Under the pieces are notes generated by a model. It saw nothing but the letters and a program-made list of their open reading frames with translations, was not told where the DNA came from and did no database searches. The position numbers were made by a program, and so were the translations under genes. This document shows, one piece after another, positions 1 to 8,241 of a stretch of 33,225 bases of DNA; within the stretch, counting starts at the first letter, position 1, and every line of letters starts with the position of its first letter. The stretch is from Alphaproteobacteria bacterium (GTDB lineage Bacteria > Pseudomonadota > Alphaproteobacteria > TMED109), in the NCBI GenBank assembly GCA_022824395.1, contig JAJDZX010000096.1, forward strand, positions 1 to 33,225. Reading direction: 5' to 3'.

Positions 1-2
1 CA

Positions 3-68
3 CGGCCCACCCCGCTCCAGCAACGGGCCTTCAAGCTGCTCGGCGTGCGATTGACCTGTAGCCAGTAG
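3..68 (+). CDS. Possible 3' end of a gene entering from the left
   Basis: An open frame runs from the window edge to a TAG at 66-68 and encodes about 21 residues (RPTPLQQRAFKLLGVRLTCSQ spans the fragment). The sequence PTPLQQRAFKLLG resembles the C-terminal tails of some transposases, but it is too short to assign. It could equally be chance. Confidence 0.2.
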   Translation, partial: RPTPLQQRAFKLLGVRLTCSQ

Positions 69-393
69 CGCGCCGCTGACAATCTACGACTGCCCGCCAA
101 AACAACCTCTTACCTCTCCACTCTCTGGAACTTCAGGCTAGACCCCCCTGGAGCATGCCGGGGCCAGAGACGCGGCCGTGCCGCCCGACGAGCACGTGCG
201 ACGCTGCGCATGAAGCGTGGGGCGAACCAAGTTGAAGCATCCTCGACTAGGGCTCGGCCGGCAGGAAGTCTTTCGCGCGGGCGACCCGCGTCGGCGACGG
301 AGCGATGTTCGGGCGGCGGACACGTAGCCGCCAGGTTCTTCAGCACGATGCAGATCGGCTAGTGTCGTGTTCGCCGACCGGTACCTGCCCCCC
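69..393. other. Intergenic stretch with no recognised gene
   Basis: Short open frames occur here on both strands but none resembles a known family. I see no tRNA, strong promoter or terminator. A GTG at 367 is in frame with the next gene, but the ATG at 394 fits its family better. Confidence 0.4.
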
Positions 394-1668
394 ATGCACA
401 CGCTCCTCTTCCTCGAGCCAGGCCACTTCCACGCGGCCCTCACCCTGCGCGTGGCGAATCCCCGGATCGACCCCGCCGTCCACCTCTATGCCCGCCCAGG
501 CCCGGAGCGCGACGCCTTCGTGGCCCTGGTCCGTTCCTTCAATGCACGGGACGACCGACCGACCGACTGGAAGGTCGAGATCCACGAGTCGGCCGACCCG
601 GAACGGGCGCTGGTCACGGACAGGCGCGGAAACATCGTCATCCTCGCCGGGCGCACCCGCCCCAAACTTGGCGCCATCGCACGCCTGCACACGGCGGGGC
701 TGCACGTGCTTGCCGACAAGCCCTGGCTGACCGACGGTGCCGCCCTCCCCGACCTCGAGCAGGTGACGGCGGGCTGGCCCCTTGCCATGGACATCATGAC
801 GTCCCGCCACGAGACGGTGGCGCGACTCACGCAGAAGATTGCAACCGACCCGGAACTGTTCGGCGAACTCCATGCGCCGGCGGACGAGCCCGCGATCGAC
901 ATCCAGTCCATGCACCATCTGCTCAAGGTGGTGAACGGAGCGCCACTCCAGCGGCCTGCGTGGTACTACGACACTCGCATCCAGGGCGATGGCCTCGTTG
1001 ACATCCAGTCCCATATGGTCGACCAGGCACAGTGGTTCCTCGGCGACGGAGCGGGTTTCGTGTTCGAGCGTGATTTCCAGCTCGAGGACGCGCGCCGCTG
1101 GGGCACGCCGGTGCCGCGGGACCTGTTCCGGGCCAGCACCGGCCTCAACGAATTCCCGGAGGCTCTGCAGTCCCAGGCGGATGCCGGGGTACTGCATCTC
1201 GCCTGCAACGGTGAAATCCGGTATCGGCTGCGGGGTGTACCCGTCCGGCAGCGGGCGGAGTGGGGGCAGCGCGAGCCGGACGGAGGGGGTGACGTACACC
1301 GAACGACCGTGCGGGGCGAGCACGCCAATCTCACCGCGCGCACCGGACCCGAGACGGGCTTCCGGGGAGAGCTGCACGTCGCGCCGCGCGCCCCCGGAAC
1401 CGGCTTCGAAGCGCGTCTCTCGGAGCGGCTTGCCACCTGGGAGATCGAGATGCCCGGCTTGGCGCATCGTCCGTCTCCCTTCGGGCACGAGATCGTCATC
1501 CCCGACGCAATGCACACGCCGCACGAAGCGCACTTCGCGATGGTTCTCGAGGACTTCCTCGATCTTCTCGACGCAGGTGAATGGCCCGCCGAGCTCGCCG
1601 CCCGGATTCGTGCGCGTTACACCGTTCTCGCGCGGGCGCGCGAGCTTTGCACGCGGGATCGCGGGTGA
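394..1668 (+). CDS. Gfo/Idh/MocA-family oxidoreductase, putative
   Basis: The 424-residue product looks like an NAD(P)-dependent oxidoreductase of the Gfo/Idh/MocA superfamily, in the subgroup with a 'putative oxidoreductase C-terminal' domain. The N-terminus (MHTLLFLEPGHFHAAL) carries the GHFHAAL motif typical of this subgroup instead of a classic GxGxxG. The segment HVLADKPW holds the DKP motif, equivalent to EKP, whose Lys lies near the cofactor and substrate. The mid-region SMHHLLKVVNG and the later DIQSHMVDQAQW are also family-like. The substrate, probably a sugar or polyol, cannot be read from the sequence. The start at 394 is chosen over the in-frame GTG at 367 because conserved sequence begins there. 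The protein is probably cytoplasmic, as no signal peptide is evident. The gene stands alone, with no operon partner on either side. Confidence 0.75.
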   Translation: MHTLLFLEPGHFHAALTLRVANPRIDPAVHLYARPGPERDAFVALVRSFNARDDRPTDWKVEIHESADPERALVTDRRGNIVILAGRTRPKLGAIARLHTAGLHVLADKPWLTDGAALPDLEQVTAGWPLAMDIMTSRHETVARLTQKIATDPELFGELHAPADEPAIDIQSMHHLLKVVNGAPLQRPAWYYDTRIQGDGLVDIQSHMVDQAQWFLGDGAGFVFERDFQLEDARRWGTPVPRDLFRASTGLNEFPEALQSQADAGVLHLACNGEIRYRLRGVPVRQRAEWGQREPDGGGDVHRTTVRGEHANLTARTGPETGFRGELHVAPRAPGTGFEARLSERLATWEIEMPGLAHRPSPFGHEIVIPDAMHTPHEAHFAMVLEDFLDLLDAGEWPAELAARIRARYTVLARARELCTRDRG

Positions 1669-2145
1669 GCTCTTGTGGCGCGGCGCCGACCTGTCTCGCG
1701 GGACTGACGAATGCCGGACGATGGGTCCGGGCGTAGCGAAGCCGGTTTGCTCTGGATCCGGAACGGCAGGTGACAGGAACGACAACTCGGGGCAATGGGT
1801 GCCAGAGCAGCCAAGCCCCCGCAGACGAGAGAGTGGCAGCCTGGTGAGGTCTGATGAGGTGTTGGAAAGGTTCCTCCGGCGCCCTTGGGGCGCGTGGCGC
1901 CTCTGGGGGCGTCGGACACACGTCGCGCGCGTGTGCCGTGGGTCCAAGGTGTATCCCCGTTTTGGGCCCTGTTCGTCGATCTTCAGCAGGCCGTGGGGGT
2001 TGCCGGGCGGACGGTCTTGACGATGTCGGTCAGATCGATGCTGCCCGCCGGTTGTCTGCGATCGGCCGAATAAGCTACGAGGCTCGACCGCACGTTTGGT
2101 GTTGATGTACGCGCCTGCAGTGGGCCTGCAGCGTTACCCAAGACG
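1669..2145. other. Intergenic stretch, possibly decayed sequence
   Basis: About 480 bases of GC-rich sequence lie between the oxidoreductase and the toxin-antitoxin module. Overlapping open frames on both strands have no recognisable family motif. I see no RNA gene or convincing inverted repeat. Confidence 0.4.
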
Positions 2146-2175
2146 TTAACATTTGCTAGCTTTTCCTAGCATATG
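2146..2175 (+). promoter_or_regulatory. Candidate promoter/operator of the antitoxin-toxin module
   Basis: A perfect inverted repeat, TGCTAG-N6-CTAGCA, lies at 2154-2159 and 2166-2171, about 30 bases before the antitoxin ATG. A TTAACA at 2146-2151 with CATATG at 2170-2175 could be -35 and -10 elements. Ribbon-helix-helix antitoxins usually bind short palindromes overlapping their own promoter, so this is a plausible autoregulatory site. That role is inferred. Confidence 0.4.
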
Positions 2176-2201
2176 CAAACCTCCTTGCTGGAAGACGACC
2201 A

Positions 2202-2426
2202 ATGGCCAAGGTGCAGATCAGTGCAAGGGTGGATGGCGCCCTGAAGAGCGCTGTAGAGCGGTACTGCAAGTCTCGAGGGATCGTCATGAACCATTTCATT
2301 CAGGAGGCGCTGATCGATCGCCTGGAAGAACTCGAGGACATCGGGGAATTGCAGCAGCTCCGGCACGAGCCGACACGTCCGTTGTACGAAGTGCTCGCGG
2401 AAACCGGACTGAACGGCCAAACGTGA
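2202..2426 (+). CDS. Ribbon-helix-helix (CopG-type) antitoxin
   Basis: The 74-residue protein begins AKVQISARVDGALKSAVERYCKSRGIVMNHFIQEAL. This is the beta-strand, helix, helix pattern of CopG/RHH DNA-binding proteins, where the strand contacts the operator and the helices dimerise. The C-terminal part (ELEDIGELQQLRHEPTRPLYEVLAETG) is charged and matches the toxin-wrapping tail of such antitoxins. GGAAG at 2190-2194 sits 7 bases before the ATG. Its last codons overlap the frame of a RelE-like toxin, the usual arrangement for a type II toxin-antitoxin pair. It is expected to neutralise the toxin and repress the pair. The role is inferred from fold and neighbour. Confidence 0.8.
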   Translation: MAKVQISARVDGALKSAVERYCKSRGIVMNHFIQEALIDRLEELEDIGELQQLRHEPTRPLYEVLAETGLNGQT

Positions 2427-2691
2427 GCTTCGGATCTCGCGTTCGGCGGAGAGGCAGCTTGGCAAGCTTCCCCGTTCCGACCAGGCGCGGGTTGCCCGAG
2501 CGATGCTGGCACTCGCAGACGATCCCTTTCCCAAGGGTGCGAGGAAGCTCTTCGGTTATCAGGACGTCTTCCGTATTCGTGTTGGGTCTTATCGAATTCT
2601 CTACAGTGTCTCGGAGACCCAGCTGATTATTGTCGTACTGAAGTTGGGGTACCGCAGGGACGCGTACCGTCAGCACGTCCCTGTGTCGTGA
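2413..2691 (+). CDS. RelE/ParE-like toxin, no canonical start codon
   Basis: The frame encodes about 92 residues. It opens (T)AKRELRISRSAERQLGKL and includes VFRIRVGSYRILYSV and KLGYRRDAYR, matching the RelE/ParE fold: an N-terminal helix pair, the central 'R.R.G.YRI.Y' strand, and the C-terminal 'GHR.dvYr'-like end. Family members cleave ribosome-bound mRNA (RelE) or inhibit gyrase (ParE); which applies here is unclear. No ATG, GTG or TTG exists between the upstream stop (TGA at 2410-2412) and the ATG at 2503, which would remove the first third of the fold. The natural start position reads ACG at 2413, so the gene is either silenced or weakly started from ACG. The ATG at 2503 would give 62 residues and probably an inactive protein. 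Confidence 0.7.
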   Translation, partial: TAKRELRISRSAERQLGKLPRSDQARVARAMLALADDPFPKGARKLFGYQDVFRIRVGSYRILYSVSETQLIIVVLKLGYRRDAYRQHVPVS

Positions 2692-2831
2692 TGGCACCAC
2701 AGTATTGGGCGGGTTTCCGCGGACCGACGGGTGCAGATCGTTCAGGGACGATGCGATCGAGAGGGCGGTCGCCCAGGCCGGTAGCCGGCTCGGGCCAAGC
2801 CACGGATGCGTACCGAGGCATGCCTACGTTC

Positions 2832-4118
2832 CTACGTTTGGTCGATGGCCTCCAAGTCGGCGGGCTGGAGCCGGTAGCGAATGACGTTGCCTTCGTGCAG
2901 CCCGAGGAATTCCTGCCGGGTGTAATTGACTACCTGTGCACGATCTTCTTTTGGGATGCCGGCCTCAGCGGCCATTGCCATAATCAGATCCGGATCGAAT
3001 GCTTTCCGGTCGAGCACGCTGCGGCACACGGCCGCACGCACAAATTCTCGGTAAATCAGGGCGGCCTTGTCGGGTGTCGCGAGCTCGGCGCGCAGGACGC
3101 GGTAGTTTTCTGCCGACGCCAAATAGGCGTCCATGTAGGCGTCGCGCAACAGGGCCACGTTGTTCAGTTCGTATATCCCGAACAATCCGTCGATGTAGTC
3201 ACTGTCATCCATGGTCAGGAACGACATCGGGGCAAGTTCTTCCTTCAGTAACGGGATGTTAGCGGCGACCCGCGAAGTTCTCTTGTTGATGTCTTCGAAG
3301 GCCTGCAAGTAAGGGATATGAACGAGGAGGAAGAAGGACTGCTCGTGCGGATCGGTGATGGCGGCTGCTTTTTCGATCAGGATGGCGAACTCATCCTCGA
3401 TTTCGAATCGGTCGCCGAGCGGGCTGTAGCTCGAGTACGCGATACCAACGGGCATGCGGCGGAGTCGGCCCGCCATGGCAGGGTCGGCAAGAAGGCCGTC
3501 GGAAAGCAGGGCATGAATGTTGGTCAGGTCGGATCGGCTGATCGTGATGGCATCAAGATTGTCTGCGACGTATTGGATTGCCGCCTTGTGATTGAGGATC
3601 ATGACCGCTTCCTTGCGGGCCTTGCCGGAGGCCTCTTCGCCGAACCGGATGAGGCGCTCGGTTTCGAGGACTGAGTAGGTGTTGCCTTCCATCCGTGATG
3701 ACGCCCAGGACAGATCGACAAGAAGCCGTTCGAGGACGCGCTGGGCATACGTGCCCGCTGGCAAGGGCGGCATGGTCGGCGTGCCGGCGTCCCGTAGGCG
3801 CTGCCGTTCGGCGATGCCGAGGTAGAAGCTCTTGCCCGGCACGTATCGATCGATGAAGTCCTTGCGGTAGCTCGCCGGCTTGCGTCGGTTGTAAGGCTCG
3901 GCAAGGTGCGCACGGGCCACCGCAGCACCGGCTAAGCTGTAGCCGGTGCTGCGGCCTTTGCCGGATACTTCCAACTTGTTTTCTTCCACCAATCGCCTTA
4001 GGGCACGCCAGATCGTCGGGCTGCTGACGCCCGGAGCGGTATGTCGCCGAATTTGTTCCCGCTGGGAGCCAGGATGGGCGGCGATGTAATCGAGAATGTC
4101 TTGATCAGTCAGAGGCAT
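2832..4118 (-). CDS. Winged-helix Fic-domain protein with variant Fic motif
   Basis: The 428-residue protein has an N-terminal winged helix-turn-helix (about residues 3-62, ending VSGKGRSTGYSL) and a Fic domain (about 120-320). Fic enzymes usually transfer AMP or related groups to target hydroxyls using HPFx(D/E)GN(G/K)R. Here the motif reads LQAFEDINKRTSR: Gln272 replaces the catalytic His and Ile277 replaces the first Gly, while Phe274, Asp276, Asn278 and Arg280 remain. SSRMEGN at 140-146 fits the inhibitory (S/T)xxxE(G/N) helix, with Glu144, placed before the motif as in class II Fic proteins. The gene ends about 140 bases from the toxin-antitoxin module and reads toward it. Its upstream region is packed with TGAAACGATT repeats, suggesting that the winged helix binds them. 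Catalytic activity is doubtful; a regulatory role is inferred. Confidence 0.85.
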   Translation of the reverse strand: MPLTDQDILDYIAAHPGSQREQIRRHTAPGVSSPTIWRALRRLVEENKLEVSGKGRSTGYSLAGAAVARAHLAEPYNRRKPASYRKDFIDRYVPGKSFYLGIAERQRLRDAGTPTMPPLPAGTYAQRVLERLLVDLSWASSRMEGNTYSVLETERLIRFGEEASGKARKEAVMILNHKAAIQYVADNLDAITISRSDLTNIHALLSDGLLADPAMAGRLRRMPVGIAYSSYSPLGDRFEIEDEFAILIEKAAAITDPHEQSFFLLVHIPYLQAFEDINKRTSRVAANIPLLKEELAPMSFLTMDDSDYIDGLFGIYELNNVALLRDAYMDAYLASAENYRVLRAELATPDKAALIYREFVRAAVCRSVLDRKAFDPDLIMAMAAEAGIPKEDRAQVVNYTRQEFLGLHEGNVIRYRLQPADLEAIDQT

Positions 4119-4330
4119 GAAACGATTAGGTTCGAGTGTGAAACGATTATGATCTTATAATATATGGTAGTTTGTGATTCAGCAATATTTCATTTCATAG
4201 GATTTGAAACGATACTTGGAGAAGTTTTTGGTATGAAGCGAAAGCCCCTTCCCCTGAAACGATTAAGCTGTTGATAGAGCAGAATGAATTGAGGATATTC
4301 CAGAATCGTTTCAGAAATTATGAAACGATT
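4118..4330. promoter_or_regulatory. Cluster of six TGAAACGATT repeats upstream of the Fic gene
   Basis: Copies on the + strand start at 4118, 4139, 4205, 4255 and 4321. An inverted copy (AATCGTTTCA) lies at 4304-4313 and, with the copy at 4321-4330, forms a palindrome with a 7-base spacer. The first two copies are 21 bases apart, two helical turns, and the first overlaps the Fic start codon. The segment is strikingly AT-rich against its surroundings and contains TATAAT/TATTAT-like tracts at 4155-4165 that could serve as a -10 element. It is best read as an operator array, probably for the adjacent winged-helix protein. The binding partner is inferred. Confidence 0.7.
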
Positions 4331-4738
4331 TGCCGAGAATCACAGCATACGCGATCGGCTCCCGGTTGCGGTCACCGCGCAGTCTGACATTGAGTGATGA
4401 GGTGGTGACAGAAATGCTCCGTCGGCGCCGGATCGCGTTCGTCCCCGAGTTCGGGTCGGGTGATCGCGTCCCGTTCGCGGGCCGCGAGCGAGTTGGCCCA
4501 GGCGGCTTCCCGCCTCCCGGCGTCGGGCCGCCGCCGCGGCGGAACGACGTCCGGCTGCTCGGAGGGCTGAGCACCGCCGTGGGCCGTTGGGCCCCGGGCG
4601 AGACCTCAACTGGAGGATCCGCTAGAGATCAGGGATCCCGGAGCAGGCCGAAGCGGCGGCAAGCCGGCTGGCGGGCCGGGGCGGCGCATCGGTTATGATC
4701 GCTGCGCTGGATGTTCCCGGGCCGGCTGGGAGTTCCGT
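4331..4738. other. Intergenic region before ccoN
   Basis: No gene is recognised; open frames here are compositional. TATGAT at 4694-4699 is a possible -10 element for the oxidase operon, without a clear -35. No FNR/FixK-type box (TTGAT-N4-ATCAA) is visible, although cbb3 operons are often controlled by such regulators. CTGGGAG at 4726-4732 is the likely ribosome binding site of ccoN. Confidence 0.35.
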
Positions 4739-6370
4739 ATGCGCGTGATCACGAACTGGCTGTGGGTCGGATTGTTCGCAGCGGGGGCGCTCTACGGCGC
4801 GCTTGCCGCACTGCGAACCGCGGATTCGGGCTTCCAGTTCCACGGCATCTTGTTTCTCGCCTTCTGCGTTGCTGCCGTCGCACTGACTGTCCGGGCGGCC
4901 CTGGCCCAGGCCCCGGTCCGCGTGCTGTCCGACGATCGTCCGAACTACAACGAAGCCATCGTCCGCGCGGGCGTGATCGCGTCCACCTTCTGGGGCCTGA
5001 TCGGCTTCGTCGCGGGCTTGTGGATCGCCCTGCAACTTGCCTTTCCGGCGCTCAACTTCGACCTGCCCTGGACCAATTTCGGCCGCTTGCGCCCGGTCCA
5101 CACGTCCGCCGTCATCTTCGCGTTCGGCGGGAACGTGTTGATCGCGACCTCGTTCCACGTCGTCCAGCGAACCTGCCGGACCCGGCTGGCAGGCCATCTG
5201 GCACCCTGGTTCGTGTTCTGGGGTTACCAGCTATTCATCGTCCTGGCGGCGTCGGGCTACGTGCTCGGGATCACCCAGTCGAAGGAATACGCCGAACCCG
5301 AATGGTATGTCGATCTCTGGCTGACGCTGGTCTGGGTCGCCTACCTCCTGGTGTTCATGGCGACGCTGGCGCGCCGGCGCGAACCCCACATCTACGTGGC
5401 AAACTGGTTCTACCTGGCGTTCATCGTGACCGTCGCCATGCTGCATCTGGTCAACAATGCAGCGCTCCCGGTCTCCTTCTTCGGGGCCAAGAGCTACGTC
5501 GCCTGGGCCGGCGTCCAAGATGCGCTCACCCAGTGGTGGTACGGCCACAACGCCGTCGGCTTCTTCCTGACCGCCGGCTTCCTCGGCATCATGTACTACT
5601 TCATCCCGAAGCAGGCGGAACGGCCGGTTTACTCATACCGTCTTTCAATCGTCCACTTCTGGGCTCTGATCTTCCTCTACATCTGGGCCGGGCCGCACCA
5701 TCTGCATTACACGGCGTTGCCCGACTGGGCGCAGACGCTCGGCATGACCTTCTCGATCATGCTGTGGATGCCTTCCTGGGGCGGGATGATCAACGGGCTG
5801 ATGACGCTCTCGGGCGCGTGGGACAAGCTACGTACCGACCCCGTACTCCGGATGCTGGTCGTCGCCGTCGCGTTCTACGGGATGAGCACCTTCGAGGGGC
5901 CGCTGATGTCGATCAAGGCGGTGAATGCGCTCAGCCACTACACGGACTGGACGGTGGGCCACGTGCACTCCGGCGCGCTCGGCTGGGTCGGCTTCGTCAG
6001 CTTCGGCGCCCTGTACGTCCTGACGCCGGCCGTCTGGGGGCGGGCGCGCCTCTACTCGCTGCAGCTGGTCGAGTGGCATTTCTGGATTTCGTCGCTCGGC
6101 ATCGTCCTCTACATCACCGCGATGTGGGTGTCCGGCATCATGCAGGGGCTGATGTGGCGCGCGTACGATTCCCTCGGCTTCCTGGAATACTCCTTCATCG
6201 AGTCGGTCGAGGCGATGCATCCTTTCTATGTGATCCGCGCGCTGGGCGGCGCGTTGTTCGTCGCGGGCGCGCTGATCATGGCCTACAACCTCTGGCGGAC
6301 GACGCGCGGGCACATCCGGGAAACGGAGCCCCTGCAGGGCCCGACCGCCGCCGCGCCGGCGGCGGCGTAG
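4739..6370 (+). CDS. ccoN: Cytochrome c oxidase cbb3-type subunit I
   Basis: This is the catalytic subunit of the high-affinity cbb3 oxidase. It reduces O2 to water at the haem b3-CuB site in the cytoplasmic membrane and pumps protons. The 543-residue protein is almost entirely transmembrane. Metal-ligand regions are visible: [15 protein letters not shown] (low-spin haem ligand), [13 protein letters not shown] and [13 protein letters not shown] (CuB His ligands), and [18 protein letters not shown] (haem ligands). The length agrees with the longer alphaproteobacterial CcoN proteins. The operon continues immediately with ccoO, 12 bases away. The start has CTGGGAG upstream. Confidence 0.97.
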   Translation: MRVITNWLWVGLFAAGALYGALAALRTADSGFQFHGILFLAFCVAAVALTVRAALAQAPVRVLSDDRPNYNEAIVRAGVIASTFWGLIGFVAGLWIALQLAFPALNFDLPWTNFGRLRPVHTSAVIFAFGGNVLIATSFHVVQRTCRTRLAGHLAPWFVFWGYQLFIVLAASGYVLGITQSKEYAEPEWYVDLWLTLVWVAYLLVFMATLARRREPHIYVANWFYLAFIVTVAMLHLVNNAALPVSFFGAKSYVAWAGVQDALTQWWYGHNAVGFFLTAGFLGIMYYFIPKQAERPVYSYRLSIVHFWALIFLYIWAGPHHLHYTALPDWAQTLGMTFSIMLWMPSWGGMINGLMTLSGAWDKLRTDPVLRMLVVAVAFYGMSTFEGPLMSIKAVNALSHYTDWTVGHVHSGALGWVGFVSFGALYVLTPAVWGRARLYSLQLVEWHFWISSLGIVLYITAMWVSGIMQGLMWRAYDSLGFLEYSFIESVEAMHPFYVIRALGGALFVAGALIMAYNLWRTTRGHIRETEPLQGPTAAAPAAA

Positions 6371-6382
6371 GGAGGCCGGGCG

Positions 6383-7117
6383 GTGGTGAAGTTCGGTCAC
6401 CGGACCATCGAGCGGAACTCGATCCTCATGCTGGTGCTGACGCTGATCGTCGTGTCGATCGGCGGGCTGGTGGAGATCGTCCCGCTCTACTATCTCGACA
6501 GCACGGTCGAGAAGGTACGCGGCATGCGGCCTTATTCGCCGCTCGAGCTGATCGGGCGCAACGTCTACATCCGCGAGGGTTGCTACAACTGCCACTCGCA
6601 GATGGTGCGCTCGCTGCGTGACGAGGTGGACCGCTACGGGCACTACAGCCTGGCAGCGGAGAGCATGTACGACCGTCCGTTCCAGTGGGGGTCGAAGCGG
6701 ACCGGCCCGGACCTTGCCCGCGTGGGTGGCCGCTATTCCGACGAATGGCACCGCGAGCACCTGATCCGCCCGAAGAGCGTGGTGCCCGAATCGATCATGC
6801 CGGGCTACCCGTTCCTGATGGAGCGCCCGGCGGGACTCGACCAGATCGAGGCGGATCTGCGGACCAATGCCGCCCTCGGCGTGCCCTACACGGAGGACAT
6901 GCTGTCGAACGCCCGCGCGGATGCGGCCGCGCAGGCGGACCCCGATTCGGACGGCGCCGACGCGGTCCTGGAGCGCTACCCGAAGGCCCAGGTCCGTGAC
7001 TTCGACGGCAATCCCGACCTGGTCTCCGAAATGGACGCCATGATCGCGTACCTGCAGATGCTGGGAACGCTGGTGGACTTCGACGCCTACCGCGCCGAGG
7101 GCGAGGCGCTCCGCTGA
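6383..7117 (+). CDS. ccoO: Cytochrome c oxidase cbb3-type subunit II (mono-haem)
   Basis: The 244-residue membrane-anchored c-type cytochrome passes electrons from CcoP to CcoN. One N-terminal transmembrane helix (about 13-35) is followed by a periplasmic domain. The haem motif CYNCH is at residues 67-71, inside the highly conserved [13 protein letters not shown], and the protein keeps the [10 protein letters not shown] and [19 protein letters not shown] segments. The start is a GTG at 6383 with GGAGG at 6371-6375 (7-base spacing); GTG at 6386 is an alternative. It is part of ccoNOQP. Confidence 0.96.
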   Translation: MVKFGHRTIERNSILMLVLTLIVVSIGGLVEIVPLYYLDSTVEKVRGMRPYSPLELIGRNVYIREGCYNCHSQMVRSLRDEVDRYGHYSLAAESMYDRPFQWGSKRTGPDLARVGGRYSDEWHREHLIRPKSVVPESIMPGYPFLMERPAGLDQIEADLRTNAALGVPYTEDMLSNARADAAAQADPDSDGADAVLERYPKAQVRDFDGNPDLVSEMDAMIAYLQMLGTLVDFDAYRAEGEALR

Positions 7118-7129
7118 GGGGCCCGGGTC

Positions 7130-7279
7130 ATGGATTACGAGACGCTACGCACCTTCGCCGCCACCTGGGGACTGGTCGCGCTCGTCGTCATGTTCGCCGT
7201 GGCGGTCGCCTACGCGCTGTGGCCGCGCAACCGCACGAAGTTCCGGGATGCCGCGAACATTCCGCTCAAGGAGGACTGA
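7130..7279 (+). CDS. ccoQ: Small cbb3 oxidase subunit
   Basis: A 49-residue single-pass membrane protein is encoded between ccoO and ccoP. It begins MDYETLRTFAATWGL, has a hydrophobic helix (VALVVMFAVAVAYALW), and ends in a basic segment (PRNRTKFRDAANIPLKED). CcoQ proteins stabilise the oxidase complex, and size, topology and position all fit. Its stop is 2 bases before the ccoP ATG at 7282, so the two are probably co-translated. Confidence 0.93.
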   Translation: MDYETLRTFAATWGLVALVVMFAVAVAYALWPRNRTKFRDAANIPLKED

Positions 7280-7281
7280 GG

Positions 7282-8142
7282 ATGGTCGGGAGCAGCGGAC
7301 GATCCGGTGAGCCCCCGACCACCGGGCACGAATGGGACGGCCTCACCGAGTTTGACAACCCGCTGCCGCGTTGGTGGCTCTGGATTTTCTACGCCACGGT
7401 CCTGTGGTCGGTCGCCTACTGGGTGGCGATGCCGGCGTGGCCGCTGGTCGAGGGCTACACGCGGGGCCTCCTCGGTTATTCGCAGCGGGCGGTGGTCGCG
7501 GGTCAGATCGCCGACCGGCACGCGATGCAGGCCCAGTACGTGGAGCGGATTGCGGCAGCGTCCCTCGAGGAGATCCAGGCCGATCCCGAACTCCTTTCGT
7601 TCGCGCTGGCGGGCGGGCAGTCGGCCTTTGCCGTGAACTGCTCGCAATGCCACGGCTCCGGCGCGCAGGGCGCCGTCGGCTACCCCAATCTCAACGACGA
7701 CGACTGGCTGTGGGGCGGCAGCCTCGAAGCAATTGCCTACACGATCCGGCACGGGGTCCGCAATGACAGCGACGAATCCAGATACAGCGAGATGCCAGCC
7801 TACGGTCGCGACGAGCTGCTTGAGCCGCAGCAGATCGACGATGTCGTTCGCTACGTGATGTCGCTGTCGACCGGAACGGCTGACACGGCTGGGAGCGACG
7901 GCGCTGCCATCTTTGCCGAGCAGTGCGGCTTCTGCCACGGCGCGGACGGCAGGGGCCTGGCGGATCTGGGCGCGCCCGACCTCACCGATGCGATCTGGCT
8001 CTACGGGGACGATTACGGGTCGGTCCGGGCGCAGGTCGAGAACCCGCGGAGCGGCGTGATGCCGGGCTGGGGCGACCGGCTGCCGTCCGAAACGATCAAG
8101 CAGCTCGCGATCTATGTCCATGCCCTCGGCGGCGGGACGTAG
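7282..8142 (+). CDS. ccoP: Cytochrome c oxidase cbb3-type subunit III (di-haem)
   Basis: The 286-residue subunit takes electrons from soluble cytochrome c or the bc1 complex. The N-terminus contains HEWDGLTEFDNPLPRWWLW, the classic CcoP signature, followed by a transmembrane helix (about 31-50). Two haem c motifs are present, CSQCH at 120-124 and CGFCH at 215-219, with likely axial Met residues in SEMPAYG (Met171) and GVMPGWG (Met260). The ATG at 7282 is chosen over an in-frame upstream GTG at 7219, which would overlap ccoQ; GAGGACTGAGG just before it provides the ribosome binding site. Confidence 0.96.
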   Translation: MVGSSGRSGEPPTTGHEWDGLTEFDNPLPRWWLWIFYATVLWSVAYWVAMPAWPLVEGYTRGLLGYSQRAVVAGQIADRHAMQAQYVERIAAASLEEIQADPELLSFALAGGQSAFAVNCSQCHGSGAQGAVGYPNLNDDDWLWGGSLEAIAYTIRHGVRNDSDESRYSEMPAYGRDELLEPQQIDDVVRYVMSLSTGTADTAGSDGAAIFAEQCGFCHGADGRGLADLGAPDLTDAIWLYGDDYGSVRAQVENPRSGVMPGWGDRLPSETIKQLAIYVHALGGGT

Positions 8143-8217
8143 CAGGCGACGGCCGGGGCGCGCGCGCCGTCTGGCAGCATCGGGGCGCAGCATGCCCCGG
8201 CGCTTGACGCGGGCGGT

Positions 8218-8239
8218 GCGCGCCGCGTCCGCGGCGCGC
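8218..8239. promoter_or_regulatory. GC-rich hairpin abutting the ccoG start
   Basis: GCGCGCCGC (8218-8226) and GCGGCGCGC (8231-8239) form a perfect 9-bp stem with a 4-base loop, ending two bases before the ccoG ATG. There is no following T-run, so it is not a standard terminator. It would occupy the position of the ribosome binding site and may dampen translation of the assembly genes relative to ccoNOQP. That function is inferred. Confidence 0.35.
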
Positions 8240-8241
8240 TG

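Noticed and set aside
340..1947. Long minus-strand open frame (535 residues) opposite the Gfo/Idh/MocA gene
   Set aside because: It is antisense to a well-supported gene in GC-rich DNA, where stop codons are rare; the translation is rich in Arg, Gly and Pro and matches no family.
2503..2691. Toxin annotated from its first ATG (62 residues)
   Set aside because: The upstream 30 codons carry clear RelE-family sequence, so the ATG start would cut off the first helices; the frame from 2413 is the meaningful unit.
4118..4330. Repeats considered as a CRISPR array
   Set aside because: Units are only 10-11 bases, spacing is irregular, and one copy is inverted; there are no cas genes. A regulatory array fits better.
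4331..4738. FNR/FixK-type box upstream of ccoN
   Set aside because: I searched by eye for TTGAT-N4-ATCAA and found no acceptable match.
4711..6621. Plus-strand 636-residue frame overlapping ccoN
   Set aside because: It is out of frame with an unmistakable ccoN and its translation is low-complexity Arg-rich sequence.
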